From Candidatus Acidiferrales bacterium (GTDB lineage: Bacteria > Acidobacteriota > Terriglobia > Acidiferrales > UBA7541): a DNA stretch of 33,049 nt. Below the pieces are notes generated by a model. The model was not told where the DNA came from. It was given only the letters and a program-made list of their open reading frames with translations, and did no database searches. Positions 14,630 to 22,517 of the stretch are shown one piece after another. The translations under genes and the position numbers were made by a program. Position 1 is the first letter of the stretch. Each line of letters begins with the position of its first letter. The stretch lies in NCBI GenBank assembly GCA_030037355.1, contig JASHRL010000078.1, positions 1 through 33,049 on the forward strand, read 5' to 3'.

Positions 14630-15399
14630 ATCTCCAATAGGGTCGAATTAAGCTGGCGCAAGCGAGAGGTCATCTGCGGGACGATGGCTTCATATTCGCC
14701 CGGCTCAAAGAGCACCGGGGCAGTTTGCTCCTGGGGAAGCGGCTTGAGCAAGGCCACCCACCAAAGAACGATCGCGATATCAAAGGATACAAGGCGCAGA
14801 TCTCGCCACGGCTCGAAGTACCGCCCGGAAATCTGGAGGCGCAGGAAAGTATTGTTGACAAATTGGACCGCGGAATAGAATCCGAGTCCGAGCGCGAGCC
14901 AGGCAATGTGCCTGCTGACACTGACACCGTAGTACCGGCAGAACATGAGCCCGCACAGCAGAATGCCAAAGATAACCGATTCCAGGCCACGTTCGCCCGT
15001 CAGAATCAGGGCAGCGATGCGCGGCGAGCTATTGCCCACGGAGATCGCCGCTCCCACCGCAAGGAAAAGAGCGACGCCAGCCAGAATCGGACGACAAAAT
15101 TTCCATACACCGGCGTAGGGGGAGAGCAGCGCACGGCAGATGTCATACACGGCAGCGGCTCGCGCAAGCAGCAAGGTGGATTGCATGATCCAATAGGCGT
15201 CGAATGAGGCTCGGGAGGAAATGCCGGTAAGACGATAGGTCAGCCAAAGGACCGCCTCGTTGAGGAGCAGCAAGCCGAGGTAGATGGTAAAAAGCGGAAG
15301 ACGCCGGAAAAGGTTTCGGCGCAGAGCCAAGGCAAAAAGAACAACTTCAGCCGCCGCAGCGGCAGCCCACTGAATCGAGATGAAGTGCGAAAAACCCAT
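14620..15399 (-). CDS. Polytopic membrane protein of unknown function
   Basis: 259 residues with about seven membrane helices spread over residues 8-215, and a soluble C-terminal tail of about 45 residues. A conserved-looking core LPLFTIYLGLLLLNEAVLWLTY and YWIMQSTLLLARAAAVYDICRAL is seen. No family name can be given. The ATG at 15397-15399 has no Shine-Dalgarno and lies 15 bases after a TATACT box, so its mRNA could be nearly leaderless. A 19-base palindrome lies just upstream at 15431-15449. It overlaps the next gene by 10 bases. Confidence 0.78.
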   Translation of the reverse strand: MGFSHFISIQWAAAAAAEVVLFALALRRNLFRRLPLFTIYLGLLLLNEAVLWLTYRLTGISSRASFDAYWIMQSTLLLARAAAVYDICRALLSPYAGVWKFCRPILAGVALFLAVGAAISVGNSSPRIAALILTGERGLESVIFGILLCGLMFCRYYGVSVSRHIAWLALGLGFYSAVQFVNNTFLRLQISGRYFEPWRDLRLVSFDIAIVLWWVALLKPLPQEQTAPVLFEPGEYEAIVPQMTSRLRQLNSTLLEMWK

Positions 15400-15414
15400 G
15401 CGCGCCGGGATGCG

Positions 15415-15420
15415 AGTATA
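15415..15420 (-). promoter_or_regulatory. -10 element of the polytopic membrane gene
   Basis: TATACT on the minus strand, about 15 bases ahead of the ATG. Transcription would start only some eight bases before the start codon. No -35 match; the palindrome at 15431-15449 occupies that position. Confidence 0.4.
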
Positions 15421-15430
15421 GCATTTCGAC

Positions 15431-15449
15431 GTTGGTAACGTCTACCAAC
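15431..15449. promoter_or_regulatory. Palindrome GTTGGTA-N5-TACCAAC, putative operator
   Basis: A perfect seven-base inverted repeat around ACGTC, sitting over the -35 position of the gene starting at 15399. It has no U-run, which makes an operator more likely than a terminator for the repeat-peptide gene that ends at 15481. Confidence 0.45.
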
Positions 15450-15480
15450 AGGCATCCCAGCGCGTTTGCGAGCGTCAAGC

Positions 15481-15738
15481 TTATACCGTCGCCGAAGAGC
15501 CCGTGCCCGGGAACGGCGGGGCAGGTGCGCCACCATCGGCCAAGGCAACAGAACCGTTCGACAGACTGATTACTGACTGTCCCGTGCCTGGGAATGGCGG
15601 AGCGGGTGCTCCACCATCGGCCAAGATGACAGGATGCATGACAACGCGAGACGAGTGCGAGTTGACGGTCGGAGCCGCGGAGACTACTATCGCGAGGAAC
15701 AGAGAACCCAAAAAGAGAGAAGCTGCTGCCAGTTTCAT
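15481..15738 (-). CDS. Small secreted protein with two Gly/Ala/Pro repeats
   Basis: 85 residues from ATG 15736-15738, with GGAGGTGG just upstream. A signal peptide covers about residues 1-22 (ending VVSAAP). The mature part of about 63 residues carries two identical copies of ADGGAPAPPFPGTG (residues 40-53 and 67-80) separated by 13 different residues. Nothing else is recognisable, and there is no lipobox or cysteine. Perfect repetition of the peptide while the DNA copies differ at several positions implies selection on the sequence. It could be a precursor processed to small peptides or a cell-wall-binding repeat; both are guesses. It stands alone, transcribed away from the gene at 15840. 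Confidence 0.72.
   Translation of the reverse strand: MKLAAASLFLGSLFLAIVVSAAPTVNSHSSRVVMHPVILADGGAPAPPFPGTGQSVISLSNGSVALADGGAPAPPFPGTGSSATV
15499..15621. repeat. Direct repeat encoding ADGGAPAPPFPGTG twice
   Basis: Copies at 15499-15540 and 15580-15621, each 42 bases, encode the same 14 residues but differ at several third positions. They lie inside the secreted peptide gene. Confidence 0.9.
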
Positions 15739-15839
15739 GGTTGACCACCTCCGGGCAGCAGTCTTAAATGCAGAATGTCGGCGGCTGCGAATCAGAGTAG
15801 AAATGTTCTGAACACGGAACAGCGGCGGGAGAGACAGCG

Positions 15840-16271
15840 CTGGACGAATTTCGGCAAAACCGACGAGTTGTCGAGGACTTCGCAGCAACAACTCTTGCGG
15901 CGATTCCGGGAGACTTCGCGCGTCTTTTGCACGTGGCAACGCTGCGCGATTTAGCGACGGGGCGATACCGGCACGAAGGTCTGGAGAGAATTTATTCGGA
16001 GACGTCCGTCCATCAAGCGCTGGGGATATGCCACGAAGAACTATTCGAGAAGATTCTCGAGACTTCGCTGGAACGGCAGTCGGGCGAGCTTCGGAATTGC
16101 CTGGAAGGGTTTGGAGAACCGGTGAAAGAAATCGCCGCGCGCTGGCAGGAGCACGAATTCTACCGCTTGCTGATTCCGTCGGGCGTCCCGGGCTACTTGA
16201 GAGACCTGTTTTGTTCCAACCAGAGCGCGCTGCTTACGCTGATCGCGAATGGCGAGGCTAAGGAGAAATAA
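15840..16271 (+). CDS. Unrecognised protein, probable CTG start
   Basis: The open frame runs from a TAG at 15798 to the stop at 16271. Protein-like composition begins near 15840, where CTG GAC GAA TTT reads LDEFRQNRRVVEDFAATTLAAIPGDFARLLHVATL, well before the first ATG/GTG/TTG codon (TTG 15927). GGGAGAG ends six bases before the CTG, so CTG is the best start, giving 143 residues. The product is soluble and helical, with a cysteine at the GICHEELFEKIL segment, and no family is recognised. It converges on and overlaps the XRE regulator gene by 14 bases. If TTG 15927 were used, 29 conserved-looking residues would be lost. Confidence 0.65.
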   Translation: MDEFRQNRRVVEDFAATTLAAIPGDFARLLHVATLRDLATGRYRHEGLERIYSETSVHQALGICHEELFEKILETSLERQSGELRNCLEGFGEPVKEIAARWQEHEFYRLLIPSGVPGYLRDLFCSNQSALLTLIANGEAKEK

Positions 16272-16998
16272 GGCGCATCGAAACGGCCACAACCTGGCCG
16301 ACGACTTCAGCGTCATCGGGGAAGCGATAGTTTTCCGGCGCGCATGAAGACAGAGGATGCGGTTGCAGGACCAGGCGATTCCCTTCGAGAAGACACCAGC
16401 AACATCGGTAACCATCGCGAATATCTACAAGGTAGATAGGCCTTTCCGCTTCGTTACGCCAAATCCCTGCGGAGACTTTCTGACGATTCGGGTCGATGAG
16501 AACGAGTGCGCCGGGGCGGAGAAGCGGTTCCATCCAATGATCATCCTGGCCGATGTAGGCGTAATTGTAGCCATTGCCATTTGCCAGCGCGGGAGCCTCG
16601 AAATCAGCCCAACTCTCGACCATGCGCGTGAGGTAAGTCGTCCGGCGCGGATCAAAGGCGGGATCGAAACGAACCGGCAATCGAAAGGCGCGGGGAGAGG
16701 CAGCGAGATGAGTTCGCGGAGCGAGGGAAGAGTTGTAGCTGGCGAAGGCACCGCTTAGCGGAACGTCATACCATTTGCAGACCTCTTCGGGATCGAGATG
16801 ATAGATTGCGCAGAGACTGTAGAGTTTGTGAAGGCTGGGGATGGTTCCGGCATTTTCGAAGTCCGCCAAGCGGCTGATGCGGACAATGAACTCCGGGCGG
16901 CCGTGACGATTTGCAAGCTCGTAGCTTGCTTGTTCCACATCACGATAGGTCAAACCGAGTTGCTCCCTTACCTGACGCAACTGCGTTCCAGGAAACAT
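16258..16998 (-). CDS. XRE-family regulator with a degenerate S24 (LexA-like) domain
   Basis: 246 residues. An N-terminal helix-turn-helix of Cro/C1 type (about 5-72: LRQVREQLGLTYRDVEQAS...ISRLADFENAGTIPSLHKLYSL) is followed by a linker and an S24/S26-like beta domain (about 145-246). The catalytic region reads GQDDHWMEPLLRPGALVLID, matching the GDSMEPTL..GD.VLVD motif except that the serine is Trp155. The lysine of the dyad is also not evident. It is therefore likely to bind DNA and dimerise without self-cleavage. A TATAAT box and a palindrome overlapping the -35 region lie upstream, suggesting autoregulation. Targets are unknown. Confidence 0.85.
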   Translation of the reverse strand: MFPGTQLRQVREQLGLTYRDVEQASYELANRHGRPEFIVRISRLADFENAGTIPSLHKLYSLCAIYHLDPEEVCKWYDVPLSGAFASYNSSLAPRTHLAASPRAFRLPVRFDPAFDPRRTTYLTRMVESWADFEAPALANGNGYNYAYIGQDDHWMEPLLRPGALVLIDPNRQKVSAGIWRNEAERPIYLVDIRDGYRCCWCLLEGNRLVLQPHPLSSCAPENYRFPDDAEVVGQVVAVSMRLISP

Positions 16999-17036
16999 CG
17001 CCTCAGAGCTCCGGAAGTTGTCCGATTGAGCGGGCG

Positions 17037-17042
17037 ATTATA
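17037..17042 (-). promoter_or_regulatory. -10 element of the XRE regulator gene
   Basis: TATAAT on the minus strand, 38 bases ahead of the ATG at 16998. A moderate TTCTGA lies 18 bases upstream of it. Confidence 0.55.
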
Positions 17043-17057
17043 GCAGAGACACAAACG

Positions 17058-17075
17058 TGTTCAGAAATCAGAACA
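17058..17075. promoter_or_regulatory. Palindrome TGTTC-N8-GAACA, putative autoregulatory operator
   Basis: A perfect five-base inverted repeat that covers the -35 region of the XRE promoter. A dimeric Cro/C1-type repressor would fit. The remainder of 17076-17266 shows no clear signal or gene apart from the weak Shine-Dalgarno before the peptidase. Confidence 0.45.
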
Positions 17076-17266
17076 AAGATTATCGCTGCCGCCGTGACGG
17101 AGATTTGTTCGGCTGGCACGGTTGCAGCAATACGCGAATTGAGGATGAGCTTTTCGCGGGTGACGCACAATTCCGGTCTTTATTCCAAGTAGCGACGCAG
17201 GAACTATGTTCTCGATGCGGGGAAACGATTCGGGGCCAAAAGACATCCAATCGGGGACGAGGCGCC

Positions 17267-18643
17267 ATGCGCACACAAAGATTCGTGAGGTTTTTTTGCG
17301 TTACGTTTATCGCAGCAAGCGTCACATGGGCGCAGAGCAAATTGACCGTGCCGCGAGTGGATGCGAATTCCAATACGGAGACCAATGCGAATTTCTTCGC
17401 GGCTGCGGACCAAGTGCTGGAAGTGATGAGCAAGATTCTGGCGTTGCCGGTGAAAGCGCCAATCAAGAAGAGCATCCGCACCAAGGCAGAAATCCGCGAA
17501 TACCTTATCGCCGAAGATAAGAAAGACGAATCCGCGAAGAAGCGCTATGCCGACCAGCGCACGCTCGAAGCTTTTGGCTTGATTCCCAAGGGATTTCCGC
17601 TCGACTCGTTTCTACTGAATTTGCTGACGGATCAGGTGGCCGGCCTGTACGATCCCGATAAAAAAGAGTTCTATATCGCCGACTGGATCGACCCCGTGGA
17701 GCAAAAACCAGTGATGGCGCACGAACTGACGCATGCCCTGGACGATGAGTACTTTCATTTGAAGAAATGGCAGAAAGCCGCGGAGGCCAATGATGATGCG
17801 TCGCTAGCGCGCGAGTCGGTGATCGAAGGCTCGGCGGTCGCTTCGATGATGGATTATTCGCTGAGCGATTTGCACACCAGCGTGCGGCAGATTCCGGACA
17901 TCGCTCCGTTCATTGAATCGGGGCTTGCGGGAGATATGGACACGGACCCGAACTTGGCGAAGGCACCGCCATTCATTCGCGACGAACTGCTTTTCCCCTA
18001 CTTGCAGGGCGCGGAGTTCAGCCAGGCGGTGCTGAAGTCGACATCGGGATGGGTGGACTTCAAGAAAGTGTTTCAGAATCCGCCGGTTTCGACGCAGCAG
18101 ATTCTGCATCCGAAGCTCTATTTTGACGGCACGAAGCCTCGGGATGTTACGCTGCCGCATCTGAAGGCAGTTCTGCCCGACGGATACGAGAAGCTGGACG
18201 AGAATGTCGTGGGAGAGTTTGCGCTCGGGGAAGTCCTAAAGCAGTTCATCGGGCCAGGCGACGCAGATGAATTTGCGCCCATGTGGAACGGCGACCGGTA
18301 TGCGGTGTTCGAAAACAAAGAAACGAAGCAGACGATTCTGGTCGTTCTGGTGACGATCGACAACGAGAAAGATACGGGCGCTTTCTTCGGTGCGTATCGT
18401 GACGCGCTGGAGAAGAAGCACGGAATTCAAAAACCGGACAATGAAGGGCCGGAATACATGGCGGCGGGCGACGTATATCTTCGATGCGTGAAGGATGAAT
18501 GCTTGAGCGTCGAAGGAGCGGAGCGGTCTGTTGATGATCGAATTGTCCAGCAGCTTGGCTGGCCAACAGAGACGGCCCGAGAAAATGCAGTAAGTCGACC
18601 GAGCGGGAAGAGTTCAGCGCTGGCGGGCGAAGGGCGCTGGTGA
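17267..18643 (+). CDS. Secreted zinc metallopeptidase (HExxH)
   Basis: 458 residues from ATG 17267, preceded by GACGAGG. A signal peptide occupies about residues 1-22 (FFCVTFIAASVTWAQ). The zinc motif is in VMAHELTHALDDEYFHL; a glutamate in ESVIEGSAVASMMDY, about 36 residues later, suits the third ligand of a gluzincin. The rest lacks known domains, and the C-terminal 25 residues are low complexity. It probably acts in the periplasm or outside the cell, substrate unknown. Its 3' end overlaps the end of the convergent mrfB gene by 30 bases. Upstream in-frame codons to 17057 are open but lack signal-like sequence and are excluded. Confidence 0.85.
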   Translation: MRTQRFVRFFCVTFIAASVTWAQSKLTVPRVDANSNTETNANFFAAADQVLEVMSKILALPVKAPIKKSIRTKAEIREYLIAEDKKDESAKKRYADQRTLEAFGLIPKGFPLDSFLLNLLTDQVAGLYDPDKKEFYIADWIDPVEQKPVMAHELTHALDDEYFHLKKWQKAAEANDDASLARESVIEGSAVASMMDYSLSDLHTSVRQIPDIAPFIESGLAGDMDTDPNLAKAPPFIRDELLFPYLQGAEFSQAVLKSTSGWVDFKKVFQNPPVSTQQILHPKLYFDGTKPRDVTLPHLKAVLPDGYEKLDENVVGEFALGEVLKQFIGPGDADEFAPMWNGDRYAVFENKETKQTILVVLVTIDNEKDTGAFFGAYRDALEKKHGIQKPDNEGPEYMAAGDVYLRCVKDECLSVEGAERSVDDRIVQQLGWPTETARENAVSRPSGKSSALAGEGRW

Positions 18644-19912
18644 GACCGCGCCGATCCTGGGCTGAAGGCACTTGCGCGTGAGCCGTTCGAGGCGGTGCTG
18701 GACGCGAGCACGAAGCTTGCGGCATCGTACGGCGGCAGGGCCGCTTTGCTTCGTGCCAGCCGAAAGCTGCGCGAGAGCGTCGCGCATGATTTCGGCAGCA
18801 CGGAGAGGGTCGCGTGCGCGATGCTCGAAGTGAATCGCCAATTCGATGCAAGCTTCCGTTCTCTCCACGATGCTGGCATTTTTCTTGCAGCGCAACTGCT
18901 CCCACAGCAGCGTAGCAGCGGGATAGTCGCGATCCAGCTTGGCCAGGCGCGCGAGGTGGCCTCGCGCTAAGGTCTCGAGCTCCGGAGGCAACCCGGCATC
19001 GAGAGTGCTGCCGAAAAGCTGGCGCGCACGCGCGCGATGGCCGTGGCGGCTGAGGATGCGAGAGACACCGTAGAGTTCAAACGCGTCCGACCCTTCGGAT
19101 TCCGGAGAAGCGAGCAGAGAAAACGCCTTCCGCGTGAGCGCGGCAAGGCCGCGAAGGTCCATCTGATTGTGGCGAATCACAGGGACGAGCGGCGCTGCGG
19201 CACCGGTACGCAAGAAATCGAAATAAATCTGCGGAATCAATTCCGAAAATACATCTCCTTCGCGCCGCCAGCCGAGGACGTGTTCCTCAAGCTGGGAAAG
19301 CCGCGCATTGCCGACGCGGAGACGCCAAAGCTGGCGCGAGGGATGAAGGAGATCGATATGCGCGAGCGGAGGATGCGGGGGGATGGAGCGCGTCATGCGG
19401 AAACGAGTTTCGAGCAAAGGCCAGTCGAAAGATTTGCCGTTAAAGGTCAGAAGAATTGGACGCTCGAGCATGCGCTTGCGAAGTTCGAACAAGACGGAAT
19501 GCTCTTCGCTGTGGTCGCGCATGAAAAATTGCTCGACTTCGAGACCGGCGGTGTCCCACCAGGCGATACCGACAAGAAATGCGTACGTGCCAGAGCCGCC
19601 GGCGAGGCCGGTCGTTTCCGTATCGAGGAAAAGCCAACGGCGAGGGTCAGCCGCGTCGGGAGGCGCGCCGGGCAATAGCAAACGAAGTGATTCCAGGTCC
19701 GGGTCGATTGAGGACGGATCGGAATACCAACGACGGATCGAGAGGTGCTCGCCGAAGCGATTGTGCTGCGGCGCTGCACCGAGAAATTCAGCTAGGGAAT
19801 CGCACGGCTCCATTGTTTGAACGGAGCCTTCGGCTATCGGTGGAGACGCAGGACGATTTGCCGGGCGGAGGGCCTTCAGATTGGCGAATTTGTCTTTGGG
19901 TGCAGTGGCCAT
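18614..19912 (-). CDS. mrfB: MrfB/YprB-type 3'-5' exonuclease (DEDDh)
   Basis: 432 residues. An RNase H-like exonuclease domain (about 90-260) shows the DEDDh residues: WLFLDTETTGL (Asp97, Glu99), LTFNGKSFDWPLLETR and VIRHNQMDLRGLAAL with His and Asp. The C-terminal part (about 280-400) is helical and TPR-like, as in YprB. In Bacillus subtilis, MrfB works with the helicase MrfA in repair of mitomycin C damage, independent of UvrABC. Here it starts 12 bases after mrfA, so they form an operon. The 3' end overlaps the convergent metallopeptidase gene. Function is transferred from the Bacillus pair by family and context. Confidence 0.88.
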   Translation of the reverse strand: MATAPKDKFANLKALRPANRPASPPIAEGSVQTMEPCDSLAEFLGAAPQHNRFGEHLSIRRWYSDPSSIDPDLESLRLLLPGAPPDAADPRRWLFLDTETTGLAGGSGTYAFLVGIAWWDTAGLEVEQFFMRDHSEEHSVLFELRKRMLERPILLTFNGKSFDWPLLETRFRMTRSIPPHPPLAHIDLLHPSRQLWRLRVGNARLSQLEEHVLGWRREGDVFSELIPQIYFDFLRTGAAAPLVPVIRHNQMDLRGLAALTRKAFSLLASPESEGSDAFELYGVSRILSRHGHRARARQLFGSTLDAGLPPELETLARGHLARLAKLDRDYPAATLLWEQLRCKKNASIVERTEACIELAIHFEHRARDPLRAAEIMRDALAQLSAGTKQSGPAAVRCRKLRARVQHRLERLTRKCLQPRIGAVSPAPFARQR

Positions 19913-19924
19913 TTTGATCCGAGC

Positions 19925-22318
19925 CTAACCGTTCAAGCGGCGAAGAATTTCGAGCGCGGCCTCCTTGGCGTGTTCGTGGCATTCGCCGACCGGGCCGACG
20001 CACGAGGGGCAGCCCTTTTCACAAGGGCATGCAGAGATGAGTTCGTGCGTGCGCTGCAAGAGAAGATTCGCCGCACGATAAAGCGGCTCGCTGAAGCCAA
20101 TGCCGCCAGGATAAGCGTCGTAGAGATAAAGATTGGGCTCGAAGAATTCTTTGCTCTCCGTGAGATCAACGGCGGCCTCGGGGACCTGCTCCCATTCGGC
20201 TTCGATCCCGGGATTCGGCGGACGCTCGCCGATGGCGGCGCCAAGGTCGCGGCGATCACACATCAGGAGCAGTGTGGCGATGGATTCGAGAGCGTGGAGC
20301 AGACCGAACATGCCGCCCTGACGGTCGGAAACAGAGAATGGAAGTGAAGCGACGAGCTCGCGACGAAGCGTGAGCCAGAATGCCGTCGTGTGCATTTCGT
20401 TTTCCGGCAATTCAAGTTTTCCTGCGCCGAGATTTTCATTGGTGAAGAATTTGATTTTCTTGAAGCCGACGACTTGCGAGCGAACGAGAACGTCGCCGTG
20501 CGCGCGCTCCGAGGGGCCAGAGGAAGAATGTGAATCGGCGATTTCGAGAACACGAACCTGCGTATAGCGAATGGCGTCAGTGAAGTAATCGACGTTGACG
20601 CGTTTGACATAGACTTTGCGTTCGGCGAAATCGAGACGCTCGACATGAAATTGCTGACCTTCGTGGATGTAGATGGCCTTGGGATGCACCGTGGTGAGTG
20701 CGCTCGCGAAATCGACTTCGCCAATGACTTCGGGTCCGGCCGATTCATCGCGCTCGTTGCCGGTGATGTCGATAATCACGAAGTTGTCGGAAGTGACGGA
20801 GCGCAAGCTGACGGCGTTGGCGGGATAGGCTTCCTGAATCCAGTGATAGTTGCCGCCGCTCTTGTGAAGAAATCCAGCTTGGGCCAGACGCTCGCAGAGC
20901 GCGGGCAAATCGACGTCGCCGAAACGCTCGGCGGGATCGAGCGGCAATTCGAAGGCAGCGCACTTCAAATGATTGACGAGAATTTCCAGGTTATCCGGCT
21001 GAACGTAAGCGTGCTCCGGCGAACGGCCAAAGAAATATTCGGGATGCTGAACGATGAATTGATCGAGTGGCGAGGACGAAGCAACCATCACGGCGCATGA
21101 GGTGCCAGTGCGGCGGCCAGCGCGGCCAGCGCGCTGCCACGTGGAAGCGATAGAACCGGGGTAGCCGGCGAGAACCGTGGCGTCGAGCGAACCGATGTCG
21201 ATGCCGAATTCGAGCGCATTCGTGGAGACGACGCCACGAATTTTGCCGTCGCGGAGGCCGCGTTCGATGTCGCGGCGTTCGCCGGGCAAATAGCCTCCGC
21301 GATAGCCGCGAATCGGTTCCGAACGGCCCGGCGAAGAGGGAAAAGCCTGGCGGAGATATGTGAGCATGACTTCCGTGTGCAAGCGGCTATTGGCGAAAAC
21401 GATGGTCTGGAGATTGCGGGAAAGCAGTTCCTTGGCGACGCGCGTGGCCTCGTTCAGGTAGCTGCGGCGAATGCCAAGATTGCGATTGACGACCGGCGGG
21501 TTGTAAAAGACGAAAACTTTCTCGGCGGAAGGTGCGCCATTTTCGTCCACGACTTCGACTTCGTCTTCGATGAGGCGAGAAGCGAGCTCTCCGGGATTTG
21601 CGATTGTCGCAGAGCAGCAGATGAAAATGGGATCGGAACCGTAGAATCGCGCGATGCGGCGAAGGCGGCGAAGAACATTGGCGAGATGACTGCCGAACAC
21701 GCCGCGATAGGTGTGAAGCTCGTCGAGAACGATGTAGCGCAAGTTTTCGAAAAGGCGCATCCACTTGGTGTGGTGCGGGAGGATTCCCGTGTGAAGCATA
21801 TCGGGATTGGTGAGAACTATGTGGCCGCGCTCGCGAATGGCTTTGCGAGCGTCGCCGGGCGTGTCGCCATCGTACGTGAAGACGCCGAAGCGGTCATTGA
21901 GGCGCGTCGCGAGATCGTGCAATTCGGCGAGCTGATCCTGGGCGAGAGCCTTTGTGGGGAAGAGGTAGAGAGCGCGCGTGTCGGCGTTTTCGAGGATGGC
22001 GTTCAACACAGGCAGGTTGTAGCAGAGCGTCTTGCCGGAGGCGGTTGGCGTGACGACGACAGCGTTCTTTCCCGCGTGAACGTGTTCGACGGCCGAGGAT
22101 TGGTGCGTGTAGAGTTGCGAGACGCCTTTGGCGCGATAAACCGCGGCCAATTCCGGCGCGGCCCACGAAGGTATCGCTGCGAACTGCGCCTCACGCGCGG
22201 GGATGCGCTGAACAGCGGTTAGAACCTCTCCAGTGCGGTCGCGCGCCGCAATCTCGCCGAGGGCCTCGTGGATGACGTCGAGGGAGGTGCGGGTACGAAC
22301 TGCCAGCGATTGTGCCAA
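19925..22318 (-). CDS. mrfA: MrfA/YprA-type DEAD/DEAH-box helicase
   Basis: About 797 residues. Helicase motifs in order: THQ upstream of Walker A TPTASGKT, the DExH box VLDELHTYRGVFGSH, CSATIANP (motif III), EFGIDIGSLDA and QRAGRAGRRTG (motif VI). The C-terminal domain ends with a four-cysteine cluster, SACPCEKGCPSCVGPVGEC, as in MrfA, where the cysteines bind metal and matter for function. TTG 22318 is preferred since AAGGAGG lies six bases before it; ATG 22357 is the alternative, but would give a very basic leader. The downstream gene is mrfB. The pair should translocate on DNA and excise crosslink or adduct damage. Confidence 0.92.
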   Translation of the reverse strand: MAQSLAVRTRTSLDVIHEALGEIAARDRTGEVLTAVQRIPAREAQFAAIPSWAAPELAAVYRAKGVSQLYTHQSSAVEHVHAGKNAVVVTPTASGKTLCYNLPVLNAILENADTRALYLFPTKALAQDQLAELHDLATRLNDRFGVFTYDGDTPGDARKAIRERGHIVLTNPDMLHTGILPHHTKWMRLFENLRYIVLDELHTYRGVFGSHLANVLRRLRRIARFYGSDPIFICCSATIANPGELASRLIEDEVEVVDENGAPSAEKVFVFYNPPVVNRNLGIRRSYLNEATRVAKELLSRNLQTIVFANSRLHTEVMLTYLRQAFPSSPGRSEPIRGYRGGYLPGERRDIERGLRDGKIRGVVSTNALEFGIDIGSLDATVLAGYPGSIASTWQRAGRAGRRTGTSCAVMVASSSPLDQFIVQHPEYFFGRSPEHAYVQPDNLEILVNHLKCAAFELPLDPAERFGDVDLPALCERLAQAGFLHKSGGNYHWIQEAYPANAVSLRSVTSDNFVIIDITGNERDESAGPEVIGEVDFASALTTVHPKAIYIHEGQQFHVERLDFAERKVYVKRVNVDYFTDAIRYTQVRVLEIADSHSSSGPSERAHGDVLVRSQVVGFKKIKFFTNENLGAGKLELPENEMHTTAFWLTLRRELVASLPFSVSDRQGGMFGLLHALESIATLLLMCDRRDLGAAIGERPPNPGIEAEWEQVPEAAVDLTESKEFFEPNLYLYDAYPGGIGFSEPLYRAANLLLQRTHELISACPCEKGCPSCVGPVGECHEHAKEAALEILRRLNG

Positions 22319-22443
22319 CCCTTTCCTCCTTCGCCTTTTGTTCGCTAAGGCTAGCATTGGGAGATGGACGACGCAACGGGAATTTTAGGATGCGAGCTCG
22401 GATGCATACGGGGAGAGAGCTTCCGCGGGTGAGGATGGGCGCG

Positions 22444-22449
22444 TACAAT
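22444..22449 (+). promoter_or_regulatory. -10 element of the fluoride-riboswitch transcript
   Basis: TACAAT, one base from consensus, with a weak TTCCGC 17 bases upstream. Transcription would begin about 15 bases before the aptamer. Confidence 0.5.
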
Positions 22450-22467
22450 GACGGAACGAAACAGACG

Positions 22468-22517
22468 AACGGCGATGGAGTTCGCAGAAAGCGCCCGAAA
22501 GGGCTGATGACTCCTGG
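22468..22517 (+). promoter_or_regulatory. Fluoride riboswitch aptamer (crcB motif)
   Basis: The sequence matches the crcB motif. GCG (22472-22474) pairs with CGC (22483-22485) around loop ATGGAGTT. GCCC (22493-22496) and GGGC (22501-22504) close a GAAA loop, and the conserved TGATG follows at 22505-22509. The loop GGAGT (22477-22481) can pair with ACTCC (22510-22514) to form the pseudoknot that holds fluoride. One deviation is an A at 22486 where the outer stem pair is expected. ACTCCTGG is also the 5' arm of the terminator, so fluoride binding should prevent termination and switch expression on. It lies upstream of the gene at 22644. Confidence 0.87.

Noticed and set aside
17057-17266. N-terminal extension of the metallopeptidase
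   Set aside because: The ATG at 17267 is followed directly by a proper signal peptide; the upstream 70 codons do not resemble any protein and would hide the signal.
21377-22222. 281-codon plus-strand ORF inside mrfA
   Set aside because: Antisense shadow of the helicase domain.
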